A stretch of 64,000 nucleotides of DNA from Deltaproteobacteria bacterium (GTDB lineage Bacteria > Desulfobacterota > DSM-4660 > Desulfatiglandales > Desulfatiglandaceae): the NCBI GenBank assembly GCA_019310785.1, contig JAFDDR010000006.1, forward strand, positions 19,411-83,410, in the 5' to 3' direction. The position numbers and the translations under genes were made by a program. Below, in pieces: positions 18,002 through 25,609 of this stretch. The first letter of the stretch is position 1. Each line of letters opens with the position of its first letter. Below the pieces are notes generated by a model that saw only the letters and a list, made by a program, of their open reading frames with translations, did not search any database and was not told the DNA's origin.

Positions 18002-20098
18002 ATGGGTTCTATACAGCAATCAGTAGTAAAAATCACCGCTAACCAAAAAATTGGATTATTAGTTCCTTATGTAAAGGAACGAATAACAGCGCAGATTAAA
18101 GCCATAGCGCTTATAGTTATTTATTTAATTTGTTTTCAAACTATTGTTTTAAACATTGCCATTAGTGAAGCTGCGATCGTTGCAACAGGAATTGCCGTGG
18201 TAGTTCTTGGCCTGGCCTTTTTTATGGAAGGGCTCTTCTTAGGTTTAATGCCTTTAGGCGAGGTTATTGGGATTAAACTGCCACAAAAAACCAAACTGCC
18301 CATCATATTAACCTTTGCTTTTATTTTGGGTTTAGGTGCAACTTTTGCCGAACCCGCTATCGGCATATTAAAGACTGCCGGCGCATATGTAAAGGCCTGG
18401 GATGCACCTTTACTCTTTCTGCTTTTAAATAAATATTCCAATTATCTTGTGTATTCAGTAGGCGTGGGTGTTGGCATCGCTGTGTTGTTCGGTATGCTCA
18501 GATTTATGTATGGGTGGTCATTAAAGCCTTTTATTTATATTTTGGTTGGCATTCTTTCGGCTTTTTCTATCTGGGCACTTTTTCAGCCCAATATGAAATT
18601 CTTAACAGGCCTGGCGTGGGATTGCGGCGCTGTCACTACAGGGCCTGTAACAGTTCCCCTGGTCCTGGCGCTGGGCATCGGAATCTGTAGAATTGTAAGC
18701 AGTGGAACTTCAGAGTCTTCCGGTCTTGGCGTAGTGACGCTTGCATCGTTATTCCCAATCTTAGCAGTACTGTCTTTAGGCGCTCTTTATCTCAACCATG
18801 TCCCTCAGCCTATGGAAGAAGCCAAATTCTTTGCTAAAGAAAATCAAACCAAGATATTGAATATGTTTAATGACAAAAATGAGATGATTGGTTATGCATT
18901 GCGAAATGCCCAACCAAACAGTCAAATGGCTCTTTTTAACGGCAACCGGGAAAAAATGCTCGAATTTATTGGCAGGTTAAAGAAAGATCCGATTTTAAGA
19001 AAATCTGTTCTTGGAAAAGGAGATATTGAGCATTTGAAAAATTGGGCTGTTCAAAAAGGTACAGAATCACAGAGGTTCGCTATTTTTTCAGAACCCAACG
19101 CCCTTAAAGAGGCAGTAAAAAACTATTCCGGTGTTAAGAATATAATAACCAATCCGGTTGATGTTTTGTTGCGTAATGGCAAGGCTGCTGTTCAAGCAAT
19201 CATACCGCTTGCCATATTCTTTTTTCTGGTCTTATTCTTAGTTTTGCGTGAAAAGCTCCCAAGGCCGGATGAAATTATACTGGGAATTATTCTGGCTGTT
19301 GTTGGCATGGGCCTGTTTAATGTTGGAATTGAATTAGGATTATCAAAGCTCGGCAATAGCGTGGGCACCAATGTCCCTTCTTCTTTTACAAAGATTCATT
19401 TAATTAATGAAAGGCAGACCATTATCAATTTTAATGAGGAGATTGTCCAGACCGCCATAAAGCCGGATGGCAAAAAAGAAATCTTTTTCTATGCTAATAT
19501 TAACGATGAGTATGTGGCTATTCCCTTTGATCAGAGTTCCTACGACCCTTCAAACAAGGAATACATCCATACGCCTACAAAAGGGCCATTATTTGGAGGG
19601 GAGAAAGGAATATCAGGTTTTTTGGTGGTATTATTATTTGCTTTTGTCATGGGTTATGGTGCGACCTTAGCTGAACCTGCATTAAATGCGCTGGGTTTAA
19701 AAGTAGAGGAATTAACTGTAGGAACATTTAAAAAATCGCTTCTAATACAGGCTGTGGCTTCCGGCGTGGGCCTTGGCATGCTTCTCGGTGTGGCAAAAAT
19801 TATCTGGAATGTGCCTTTGGTATATCTGTTATTCCCGCCATACCTTTTACTCCTGATTATTACGAAAATATCCACTGAGGAATTTGTGAATATAGCATGG
19901 GATAGTGCAGGGGTTACAACAGGACCGATCACTGTACCTTTAGTGCTTGCCATAGGATTGGGGATAGGCAAACAGGTGAACGTAGTAGAGGGTTTTGGCA
20001 TATTATCCATGGCATCGGTTTGCCCAATACTGGCAGTGCTTACGGTTGGACTTTATGTAAACAAGAAAAGAAAGGCTATACGGCAGGAAAGTGCCTAA
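18002..20098 (+). CDS. Duplicated DUF1538 integral membrane protein
   Basis: 698 aa built from two copies of one membrane module. Copy 1 has LGLGATFAEPAIG, AWDCGAVTTGPVTVPLVLALG and LASLFPILAVLSLG; copy 2 has MGYGATLAEPALN, AWDSAGVTTGPITVPLVLAIG and MASVCPILAVLTVG. Each module holds about six helices. A ~120-residue soluble segment (about 270-395) joins them, and a second soluble loop (about 460-525) precedes the second AEPA motif. The repeated AWD..VTTGP.TVP and AEPA motifs look like a transport path. The family (DUF1538) has no function known to me. The stop overlaps the start of the PII-like gene (TAATG), so the two are translationally coupled and probably form one system. Confidence 0.88.
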   Translation: MGSIQQSVVKITANQKIGLLVPYVKERITAQIKAIALIVIYLICFQTIVLNIAISEAAIVATGIAVVVLGLAFFMEGLFLGLMPLGEVIGIKLPQKTKLPIILTFAFILGLGATFAEPAIGILKTAGAYVKAWDAPLLFLLLNKYSNYLVYSVGVGVGIAVLFGMLRFMYGWSLKPFIYILVGILSAFSIWALFQPNMKFLTGLAWDCGAVTTGPVTVPLVLALGIGICRIVSSGTSESSGLGVVTLASLFPILAVLSLGALYLNHVPQPMEEAKFFAKENQTKILNMFNDKNEMIGYALRNAQPNSQMALFNGNREKMLEFIGRLKKDPILRKSVLGKGDIEHLKNWAVQKGTESQRFAIFSEPNALKEAVKNYSGVKNIITNPVDVLLRNGKAAVQAIIPLAIFFFLVLFLVLREKLPRPDEIILGIILAVVGMGLFNVGIELGLSKLGNSVGTNVPSSFTKIHLINERQTIINFNEEIVQTAIKPDGKKEIFFYANINDEYVAIPFDQSSYDPSNKEYIHTPTKGPLFGGEKGISGFLVVLLFAFVMGYGATLAEPALNALGLKVEELTVGTFKKSLLIQAVASGVGLGMLLGVAKIIWNVPLVYLLFPPYLLLLIITKISTEEFVNIAWDSAGVTTGPITVPLVLAIGLGIGKQVNVVEGFGILSMASVCPILAVLTVGLYVNKKRKAIRQESA

Positions 20099-21225
20099 TG
20101 GATATTGATAAAAAGGTCGTTGAGATTACGATTGTTGCCAATAAAGAAATAGCGTCAGCCGTCCGCAAAAATCTGGAATCCATAGGCATGGAATATAGCA
20201 ATTCCATAGCAGGGCGAAGGGACCTATTGCAGGAGAGGAAAGGCCTGTTAAAAATGTTTGGAACCGGCAAATCCATTCTGTATGATCCCATCACCACCAT
20301 TACATTTTTAGTCTCCTCGGAAATAGAAGGGGAAATTATAAATTTCATAATCAATAAAGGCGGGTTAAATATACCTGGAAGAGGTTCGGTTTTCAGTAAA
20401 GAGGTTACATTGATTAAGGCACATGAACTATGCCAGGAGAATAAAATCCGGAATATCGAAACTAAAATGAGAAGATTATTTAGCGATTTGACCGGCATAT
20501 GCTGCATTGCACAGAAAGGAGATGGGGACCTTTTGGGGAAGGTTGGATTGGAAACGGGCGGTGGGGTTCCGGCAATTACTCTGGGTATTGGAACCGGTTT
20601 AAGAGATAAGATCGGGCTCTGGAGAGTCGCAATCCCTGCCGAAAAAGAAATTGTGAACCTGATTACCACGTCTCATAATGTAGAAAATGTGATGGAAATG
20701 ATGATAGATATTGGGGCATTAGATCAGCCGGGGAAGGGTTTTATTTATCTTTATCCCATAAAAATGGGATTAGTCGATGTGAAAGCTTATGTGGGATTGA
20801 GCCGCCATGCAGCAAGCATTGAACAGATAGTTACAGTAATCGATGAAATAAAAGGAGACACGAGATGGCGTCGGCGTGAATTCTCTAAATATCGATCCGC
20901 CGGAAAAAAACGAAAATATTTAAATGATCTTGTGAATTTCACCCTGATTTGCAATGAAGGACGCGCCACGGATTTAATAAAGGCGGCCATGAATGCTGGT
21001 GCCGGAGGGGCAACAATAAGCAAATTAAAATATCTCTGCACAGAGAAATCAGAGTCCAGGAAAATATCTCCGGCCCGTGAGATTAGCGAGATGATTATTT
21101 CGGAAAATCAGATTGAAGGAGTCGTGAAAGCACTTGAGGAAAGCGGTGCGTTAGATGAAGACACCTACGGGCAGATGTTCTGCAGTCTGGTTCCTAAAGC
21201 CTACACTTATATGGGAAAAGCTTGA
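20098..21225 (+). CDS. Triple PII-like domain protein coupled to DUF1538
   Basis: The start is the ATG overlapping the DUF1538 stop (TAATG); the tracked start at 20020 lies inside that gene. The 375 residues contain three successive PII-like ferredoxin-fold units, at about 6-107 (VVEITIVANKEIASAVRKNL ... GRGSVFSKEV), 131-228 (GICCIAQKGDGDLL ... GKGFIYLYPI) and 275-372 (VNFTLICNEGRATDLIKAAM ... GQMFCSLVPK). PII proteins are homotrimers that bind nucleotides and effectors at subunit clefts and block or open a membrane partner. Three units in one chain could fold as a pseudo-trimer. Unit 2 has a glycine-rich loop (LETGGGVPAITLGIGTGL) in the T-loop position. Regulation of the DUF1538 transporter is the natural inference. 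The assignment rests on fold pattern, not a search. Confidence 0.8.
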   Translation: MDIDKKVVEITIVANKEIASAVRKNLESIGMEYSNSIAGRRDLLQERKGLLKMFGTGKSILYDPITTITFLVSSEIEGEIINFIINKGGLNIPGRGSVFSKEVTLIKAHELCQENKIRNIETKMRRLFSDLTGICCIAQKGDGDLLGKVGLETGGGVPAITLGIGTGLRDKIGLWRVAIPAEKEIVNLITTSHNVENVMEMMIDIGALDQPGKGFIYLYPIKMGLVDVKAYVGLSRHAASIEQIVTVIDEIKGDTRWRRREFSKYRSAGKKRKYLNDLVNFTLICNEGRATDLIKAAMNAGAGGATISKLKYLCTEKSESRKISPAREISEMIISENQIEGVVKALEESGALDEDTYGQMFCSLVPKAYTYMGKA

Positions 21226-21233
21226 TAGAATAT

Positions 21234-21250
21234 GAGGGGCCGGGCCCCTC
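21234..21250 (+). terminator. GC palindrome after the DUF1538/PII operon
   Basis: GAGGGGCCGGGCCCCTC is a perfect palindrome 9 bases after the stop codon. It could end the operon transcript, but no T-run follows, so a terminator role is only possible. Confidence 0.35.
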
Positions 21251-21367
21251 TGCACGGCGTATCCAACCCCAGGTACAGAGAGTCCGAGACTACCGGAGGA
21301 CAGCCGCGGGGGACACTGCCATGATTTGCTAAAGATGCTTACTTCTTATGACAAGGGTTGAACAAAA

Positions 21368-21529
21368 CTATCGTGTGACAACCCAGATAGCGTGAATTAT
21401 GCCGGGAACATAGAAAATAAGGGACAGAATGATATTTATGATGATGTCCTTTCCGAATCCCTTTTTCAAAAACACCGCAAGAGGCGGAAGTAAGATTGAG
21501 ATTATAATCAAAACGATTTTGTTATCCAT
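21368..21529 (-). CDS. YqaE/Pmp3-family small membrane protein
   Basis: 53 aa, too short for the ORF track. It starts MDNKIVLIIISILLPPLAVF, continues with the basic loop KKGFGKD and the second helix IIINIILSLIFYVPGIIHAI, and ends WVVTR. The LPP-AVFL and Y.PGIIHA. motifs with two helices are the hallmark of Pmp3/YqaE/UPF0057 proteolipids, which affect membrane potential and salt or cold tolerance in yeast and plants; the bacterial role is not settled. GGGA lies 7-8 bases before the ATG. It stands alone, convergent with the DUF1538/PII operon. Confidence 0.9.
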   Translation of the reverse strand: MDNKIVLIIISILLPPLAVFLKKGFGKDIIINIILSLIFYVPGIIHAIWVVTR

Positions 21530-21576
21530 AAGTAATCCCTTTCCGTAAAGTTAATAAGAAATTTTTACATTTTGTG

Positions 21577-21593
21577 ATCCGCCTGCGGCGGAT
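21577..21593. repeat. Short palindrome with CACGAAA-rich flank
   Basis: ATCCGCC-TGC-GGCGGAT forms a 7-bp hairpin, followed by CACCACGAAACCACGAAA-type words. The stretch 21530-21797 between yqaE and the toxin gene holds no ORF; this hairpin and AT-rich sequence are all that is visible. Confidence 0.5.
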
Positions 21594-21797
21594 TTCACCA
21601 CGAAACCACGAAATTTATTTTACTTCTTTTTCGTGTTTCCATCCTTATCGTGCTTTCGTGATTTGTTTATCTTTCTGGAATTATTAAAGTATAGCTGTTC
21701 AGTTTTTTACCCTAAATAAGGGTGTTTTTGCGTTTGTTCTTTAATAGTATTAAATAGTTAGCGCGATCCCATTAGCACGCAGCATGAAAATGAAATC

Positions 21798-22181
21798 CTA
21801 CCAGGCCTTCGTCGCCAAGGCTTCCGGCATAGGGTAATGCTTTTTGTTAAGGCTGAATATCCTTCCTCCGGTCTGTATTACCGTAGCGGCGAGAATTGCA
21901 TCGTTGATATCAATCCCGTGGCTCGGCTGCCATTTGCGATATAACGATGCAGCATCATCAATACACCTCTGGTCAACAGGTTCAGTTTTGAATTGAGACA
22001 AAAACAATAGCGTTTCTTCTTCTTCGTCCAGCCGCATGAAAAATACGACTTCTGCCCGTTGCATTATACCTGTCCAGAGTTCGTATTCATCTTCATCGCG
22101 AAGACGGCGCAAAAAGTTCAGAGCTTTGCGTTTACCTCGAAGATGCCAGATCAGGATGTCAGAATCAATGTAAGCTCTCAT
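21798..22181 (-). CDS. vapC: VapC-type PIN-domain toxin
   Basis: 127 aa from MRAYIDSDILIWHL; the tracked start 27 codons earlier lies inside the antitoxin gene. PIN ribonucleases use a cluster of acidic residues for metal binding. Here D6/D8 (YIDSD), E in QRAEVVF and D in INDAILAAT are in the expected order, so the enzyme looks intact. The start overlaps the end of the upstream ribbon-helix-helix gene by 4 bases (ATGA), the usual antitoxin-toxin order. The toxin would cleave RNA, typically tRNA, when the antitoxin is degraded. Confidence 0.9.
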   Translation of the reverse strand: MRAYIDSDILIWHLRGKRKALNFLRRLRDEDEYELWTGIMQRAEVVFFMRLDEEEETLLFLSQFKTEPVDQRCIDDAASLYRKWQPSHGIDINDAILAATVIQTGGRIFSLNKKHYPMPEALATKAW

Positions 22182-22435
22182 TGTTGGTGTCGCGTCATCG
22201 ACTGTCGAAATGCTTTGCGCGCCTTTTCCACAACTTGCTGTGCAGGTTCCTTCCGATGCCATGCACCGAATGTTTGTTCAAGCACATCGATGTTGTGTTC
22301 ATCTTCGATCTTGTCTGCATACATTTGAATTGCAGACTCGATAATTTTCTTCTTTGAAGTATGCAAATGCCGCGCAATAAGACCTATACGTCTAACCGTA
22401 ACTTCATCAACTCGCGCAGAAAATATTTTGTCCAT
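22178..22435 (-). CDS. Ribbon-helix-helix antitoxin of the VapBC-type pair
   Basis: 85 aa from MDKIFSARVDE. This second ATG has AGGAGG at 8-base spacing, while the tracked ATG two codons earlier sits too close to it. The N-terminus fits a ribbon-helix-helix DNA-binding fold (FSARVDEVTVRRIGLIAR, TSKKKIIESAIQMYADK). The rest is a charged tail that should wrap the toxin (EQTFGAWHRKEPA). It is expected to repress its own promoter; an inverted repeat lies on the promoter just upstream. Confidence 0.85.
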   Translation of the reverse strand: MDKIFSARVDEVTVRRIGLIARHLHTSKKKIIESAIQMYADKIEDEHNIDVLEQTFGAWHRKEPAQQVVEKARKAFRQSMTRHQQ

Positions 22436-22452
22436 TACCATTCCCTCCTGTA

Positions 22453-22492
22453 CTTACGTATGAATTCTAACGTAAGCAAATTCTGATTGCAA
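22453..22492 (-). promoter_or_regulatory. Promoter and operator of the toxin-antitoxin operon
   Basis: Read on the minus strand: -35 TTGCAA (22487-22492), 17-base spacer, -10 TAGAAT (22464-22469). An inverted repeat CTTACGT / ACGTAAG (22453-22459 and 22470-22476) brackets the -10 box with a 10-base gap. This is a classic position for autorepression by the ribbon-helix-helix antitoxin. Confidence 0.65.
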
Positions 22493-22609
22493 TAGAAAAA
22501 CACCTCTATGGCTTATTGTTTTCAATATGTTTACGCATATAAGAGATGGATAATGGGGACATGGAAAATTATCCCTCTCTTTACAAGAATATTTCACAAG
22601 GGAGCGCTT

Positions 22610-23878
22610 TTATTTACTTTCCTTTTTTACCTTTGCATTCTCTGCCAGTTTTATTTCCACGCCTGCTTCCTTGAGCAGTGCCGCCGCGGTACCTTCTTTG
22701 TCCTGGGGTAGTACAACCTGATCCGGCTTTAATTCAAGCAGCCACTTTCCTACAAGAAAACCACGCCTGGTTTCTGCCTGCCAGTATGGGTTTTGAAGGT
22801 TTTCCTGCCTGATAATTTTGTTGCTGACACGCTCAATGGTTTCCATCAAAAACCAGGGGGCTTTGGAAAAATGCTCTGCAACCGGTCCCTCCGGTTCTTT
22901 CAGCGGTGTTAGTCTTCGTATGTGCTTTGGTTGGCGGCTGTGTGTTTTGATCCGGGCCATGACCACGCGGGAAAACTGCCTGCATATTTCATGCTCCAGC
23001 GAGTGAGAGATGCGGTCCGCTAATTCGTGGGAATGGGTTCTCAAAACCACGTCTAAATCTACTATAAATCTTCCTCCGGCATTGCGACTCAAACACTGTA
23101 TCACCTTTTTCACTCTTGGATGGGACATCACTAACGAAATTATTTCCCGTTCCGCATCACGGTCAATTGCCTCGTCCATGAGGTCAAGCACGGCCCGCAA
23201 CAGTAACTGGCCGCCCGACCAGAACACAAAAAGGGCCACCGCACCGGCAGCCCATCTATCTAGGTTAAGGCCGAAATAGGCCCCGATCAGACTTATTACC
23301 ACCACGCCGGTGGACATTCCGTCCGCAAGGTAATCCCTGGCGTCCGCCACAAGGGCCGGGGAATGGAACCTCCGTCCCATGCGAAGCTGGTAAAAGCCGA
23401 ATGAAAATGTGACAATTAGGCATACAAGAGCCACGGGCAGGGCAAGTTTAACATCGGGCATTGTCCCGGGTCCCAGAAGTGCCCTGCGGCCTATTTCGTA
23501 ACCAGCTAAAATAATGGCAATTGAAGTGACTAAGGTTGCAATCGTCTCGGCCTTATAAAGCCCGTATGGAAAGGAGGCGTGACGCCGACCTGCCAGCCAC
23601 AGACCGACATATGCGGCACTCGACGCGATAACGTCGGTCGCCGAATGGATTGCGTCGCCCAACAGGGCCGACGACCCTGCCATAATACCTGCAATACCCT
23701 TTCCAAAAGCCAATGACAGGTTGATAAAAACGGAGACGGCTGCCCTTGTGCGGGCCTTTTTTATCTCATCCAGGCCGGATGAACCGTCAGACGGAACAGT
23801 TTGAACCGCTTGAGTCGTTATTTCTTTGTTGCTTTTCATTTTATCGGGTTCATTTTCTATACTGGTTACGGTGCTCAA
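22610..23878 (-). CDS. Cation diffusion facilitator with C-terminal NifX-like domain
   Basis: Inner-membrane metal exporter, 422 aa versus about 300 for a simple CDF. Six helices span about residues 46-225. Metal-site residues are H78/D82 (GDAIHSATD, TM2) and D182/D186 (DARDYLADG, TM5), an HD-DD set that is not the usual zinc (HD-HD) or YiiP (DD-HD) pattern. A CDF cytoplasmic domain (~240-312) is followed by an extra domain (~318-415) opening LKEPEGPVAEHFSKAPWF, like the NifX/NifB-C dinitrogenase cofactor fold. Iron or another cofactor metal is a possible cargo (inference). The tracked start is TTG and overlaps the end of a toxin fragment; the ATG at 23839 (MKSNKEI) is an alternative. Neither has a clear ribosome site. 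Confidence 0.88.
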   Translation of the reverse strand: MSTVTSIENEPDKMKSNKEITTQAVQTVPSDGSSGLDEIKKARTRAAVSVFINLSLAFGKGIAGIMAGSSALLGDAIHSATDVIASSAAYVGLWLAGRRHASFPYGLYKAETIATLVTSIAIILAGYEIGRRALLGPGTMPDVKLALPVALVCLIVTFSFGFYQLRMGRRFHSPALVADARDYLADGMSTGVVVISLIGAYFGLNLDRWAAGAVALFVFWSGGQLLLRAVLDLMDEAIDRDAEREIISLVMSHPRVKKVIQCLSRNAGGRFIVDLDVVLRTHSHELADRISHSLEHEICRQFSRVVMARIKTHSRQPKHIRRLTPLKEPEGPVAEHFSKAPWFLMETIERVSNKIIRQENLQNPYWQAETRRGFLVGKWLLELKPDQVVLPQDKEGTAAALLKEAGVEIKLAENAKVKKESK

Positions 23879-23961
23879 TTAGTTTTTGTTATTCTTCCAA
23901 ACAAGCCAAGCGTATGTAGATCAATGATAACGTCGGCATCAAGCAGCAGCAATTTTCGCAT
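23875..23961 (-). pseudogene. Truncated PIN-type toxin (first 28 residues only)
   Basis: The frame opens MRKLLLLDADVIIDLHTLGLF, an unmistakable PIN-like N-terminus (LDADVII with the first catalytic Asp), then runs into a stop after 28 residues. A working PIN toxin needs over 120 residues, so the rest has been lost. The start overlaps the end of the upstream putative antitoxin by 23 bases, as in intact pairs. The break point coincides with the start of the CDF gene. Confidence 0.65.
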
Positions 23962-24142
23962 AGTTCTCTTCCACAAATCCCGCATCATTCAGATAGTCAT
24001 CTATTTCAACCCGATCTATTTCCAGATATTCGGTAAATGTACCTCTTGATATCTTACCTTCCATCAGACATCTGCAAGCAAGAGATATAAACCTTGAAAG
24101 AAACTTGGATGGACTGTCTTTGTCATACAACCTTCTACGCAT
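23939..24142 (-). CDS. Antitoxin-like fragment upstream of the broken PIN toxin
   Basis: 67 aa, charged and helical. The segment CLMEGKISRGTFTEYLEIDR followed by an acidic IDDYL stretch resembles the small helix-turn-helix region at the end of regulators that pair with PIN or ImmA-like proteins. It may be complete as a short antitoxin, or the 3' remnant of a longer gene cut by the repeat at 24170-24288. The partner toxin is broken, so the locus is probably decaying. Confidence 0.5.
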   Translation of the reverse strand: MRRRLYDKDSPSKFLSRFISLACRCLMEGKISRGTFTEYLEIDRVEIDDYLNDAGFVEENYAKIAAA

Positions 24143-24169
24143 ATTGCGATCCAGATTATGATGGCTGCA

Positions 24170-24288
24170 TTGTCAAGCCCAAAACGTCCTCAACGTAGGC
24201 TGCTACGTCTACGGCCGTTTTGGCCTTGTCGCCTTGCCCTCAAAATTTTCGCTCAATCTCGCTACGAAGCCATTCTCGGACAGCCTCC
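24170..24288. repeat. Truncated MITE-like element abutting the PHP gene
   Basis: One end is TTCTCGGACAGCCTCC (24273-24288), the same 16 bases that form both arms of the element at 34936-34996. Inside lies a compound palindrome of AACGTCCTCAACGTAGG and GCTACGTCTACGGCCGTTTT words. The second terminal arm is missing. The first base of the element supplies the last base of the PHP gene's TAG stop codon. Confidence 0.55.
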
Positions 24289-25172
24289 TATGGGAGAGGT
24301 TTAAGATCAAACTGCTCAGCCACATATGCGGGAATATCAAGCGTTCCGATTATCACCGGCTGCTGGTGGCAGTCAGAACCGCCCGTAACCATCAACTTCT
24401 CCCTTTTTGCAAATGCAAGATGCGCAGCAATTGTCTCAGGGTTATGTCTTGAATGCCAGCATTCAATACCATCCAACCAGGGCAACATTTTTTCCTTGAT
24501 GATATTATGTTGTTCTTGAATAGACGGCGTCAGGATTGCAAGGGAGGTCCCGTTGGGATCGCTGGGATGCGCATGTATAAGCTTTCCCCCTGCGCCCCTT
24601 ATCAAATTTGATGCCTCTTCAAGGGATACAGGCATCTTGGGCACATTGCATTTGACTAAGTATTTATCAAATGCCTCCTGTTTTCCTGAAACAACGCCTT
24701 TTTTAATTAAGTATTCGGCTATATGGGGTCGGCCGAATGACCCGTCTACGGTGTCCTCAATGGCCTCTAAGTCCTTATGGGTGAAAGGTTCCAGATGCTC
24801 CCTGACCAGCTCATGATTGAGCTTCTCGAGGATCTGTTCGGCCCGAATCCTGCGGTATTCCCTAACTTCCCTGAGTTTTTCCGTAAGGGCGCGGTTGTGG
24901 ATATCATACTGGTAGCCTAACATATCCAATGGAACCGGTTTGGAGTCCCTGTACTCGGGATGTGAAAAAGATATGCTGAGTTCCACACCGGTTATATAAT
25001 GCATGTCATATTTCGCGGCCAGCTTTTGTGCTGCATCCTGACAATCGATACAATCATGATCCGTAATGGAGATAACGTCTATTCTCCTGTGATGGGCCTC
25101 CCTGAATATTTCGGGCAGGGTCATTTTACCGTCAGAGCAGTCCCTTGAATGGATGTGTAAATCGATTTTCAT
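24288..25172 (-). CDS. PHP-domain metal-dependent phosphoesterase
   Basis: 294 aa. It has the N-terminal PHP signature DLHIHSRDCSDGKM, then SITDHDCIDC, GVELSISF and the later HAHPSD and GGSDCHQQP motifs, supplying the His/Asp cluster for a trinuclear metal site. Relatives hydrolyse phosphoesters such as 3',5'-nucleotide bisphosphates (RNase AM/YciV type); the substrate here is unproven. The C-terminus (DLKPLP) ends exactly where a repeat element begins, so the tail may have been changed by that insertion. Divergent from the purine phosphorylase gene, with a repeat in between. Confidence 0.88.
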   Translation of the reverse strand: MKIDLHIHSRDCSDGKMTLPEIFREAHHRRIDVISITDHDCIDCQDAAQKLAAKYDMHYITGVELSISFSHPEYRDSKPVPLDMLGYQYDIHNRALTEKLREVREYRRIRAEQILEKLNHELVREHLEPFTHKDLEAIEDTVDGSFGRPHIAEYLIKKGVVSGKQEAFDKYLVKCNVPKMPVSLEEASNLIRGAGGKLIHAHPSDPNGTSLAILTPSIQEQHNIIKEKMLPWLDGIECWHSRHNPETIAAHLAFAKREKLMVTGGSDCHQQPVIIGTLDIPAYVAEQFDLKPLP

Positions 25173-25296
25173 TCTGATACCTGAATATTTTGTAGTTAAG
25201 ATTCTTTTATATTAGGCAGAGGAAATAGGTCAAGATCAAAAAAGCTCTAATCCATTGACTTTTCATTGTGTCTGGCCTAATTCAAGAGTAAAGATC

Positions 25297-25574
25297 CGGG
25301 TCCGGAGGGCCCGGCTTTGGGTATTCCCAGAGGTGATTTGCTTTTGTGAAGTTTAGTTGACTTATTGAAATTCCAATTATCAAATCCCAAATATCAAACA
25401 AATTACAATGACCAAAATTCGAAAATCCAAACAATATCTTGTACTGGAAGGTTTTGGTCATTGAATATTGGAATTTGAGATTTGTTTGTAATTTGGTGCT
25501 TGGAATTTATACTTTTAGACACAAAATCCAAGGCAGAACCAACCATCTCTGGCCTAGCCTGAGGACCAGGTTTT
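25297..25574 (+). repeat. ~280-bp intergenic repeat, copy B
   Basis: Same block order as copy A: hairpin CCGGGTC-loop-GGCCCGG (bases changed on both sides relative to copy A, pairing kept), GATTTGCTTTTGTGAAG, AT-rich imperfect palindrome, TTTTAGACACAAAATCC, and the end block CTGAGGACCAGGTTTT. It ends 35 bases before the purine phosphorylase start. The rest of the gap 25173-25609 shows no gene. Confidence 0.85.
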
Positions 25575-25609
25575 AAAAGGCAAATAAAAGACCGCACCGG
25601 AGAAATCGC

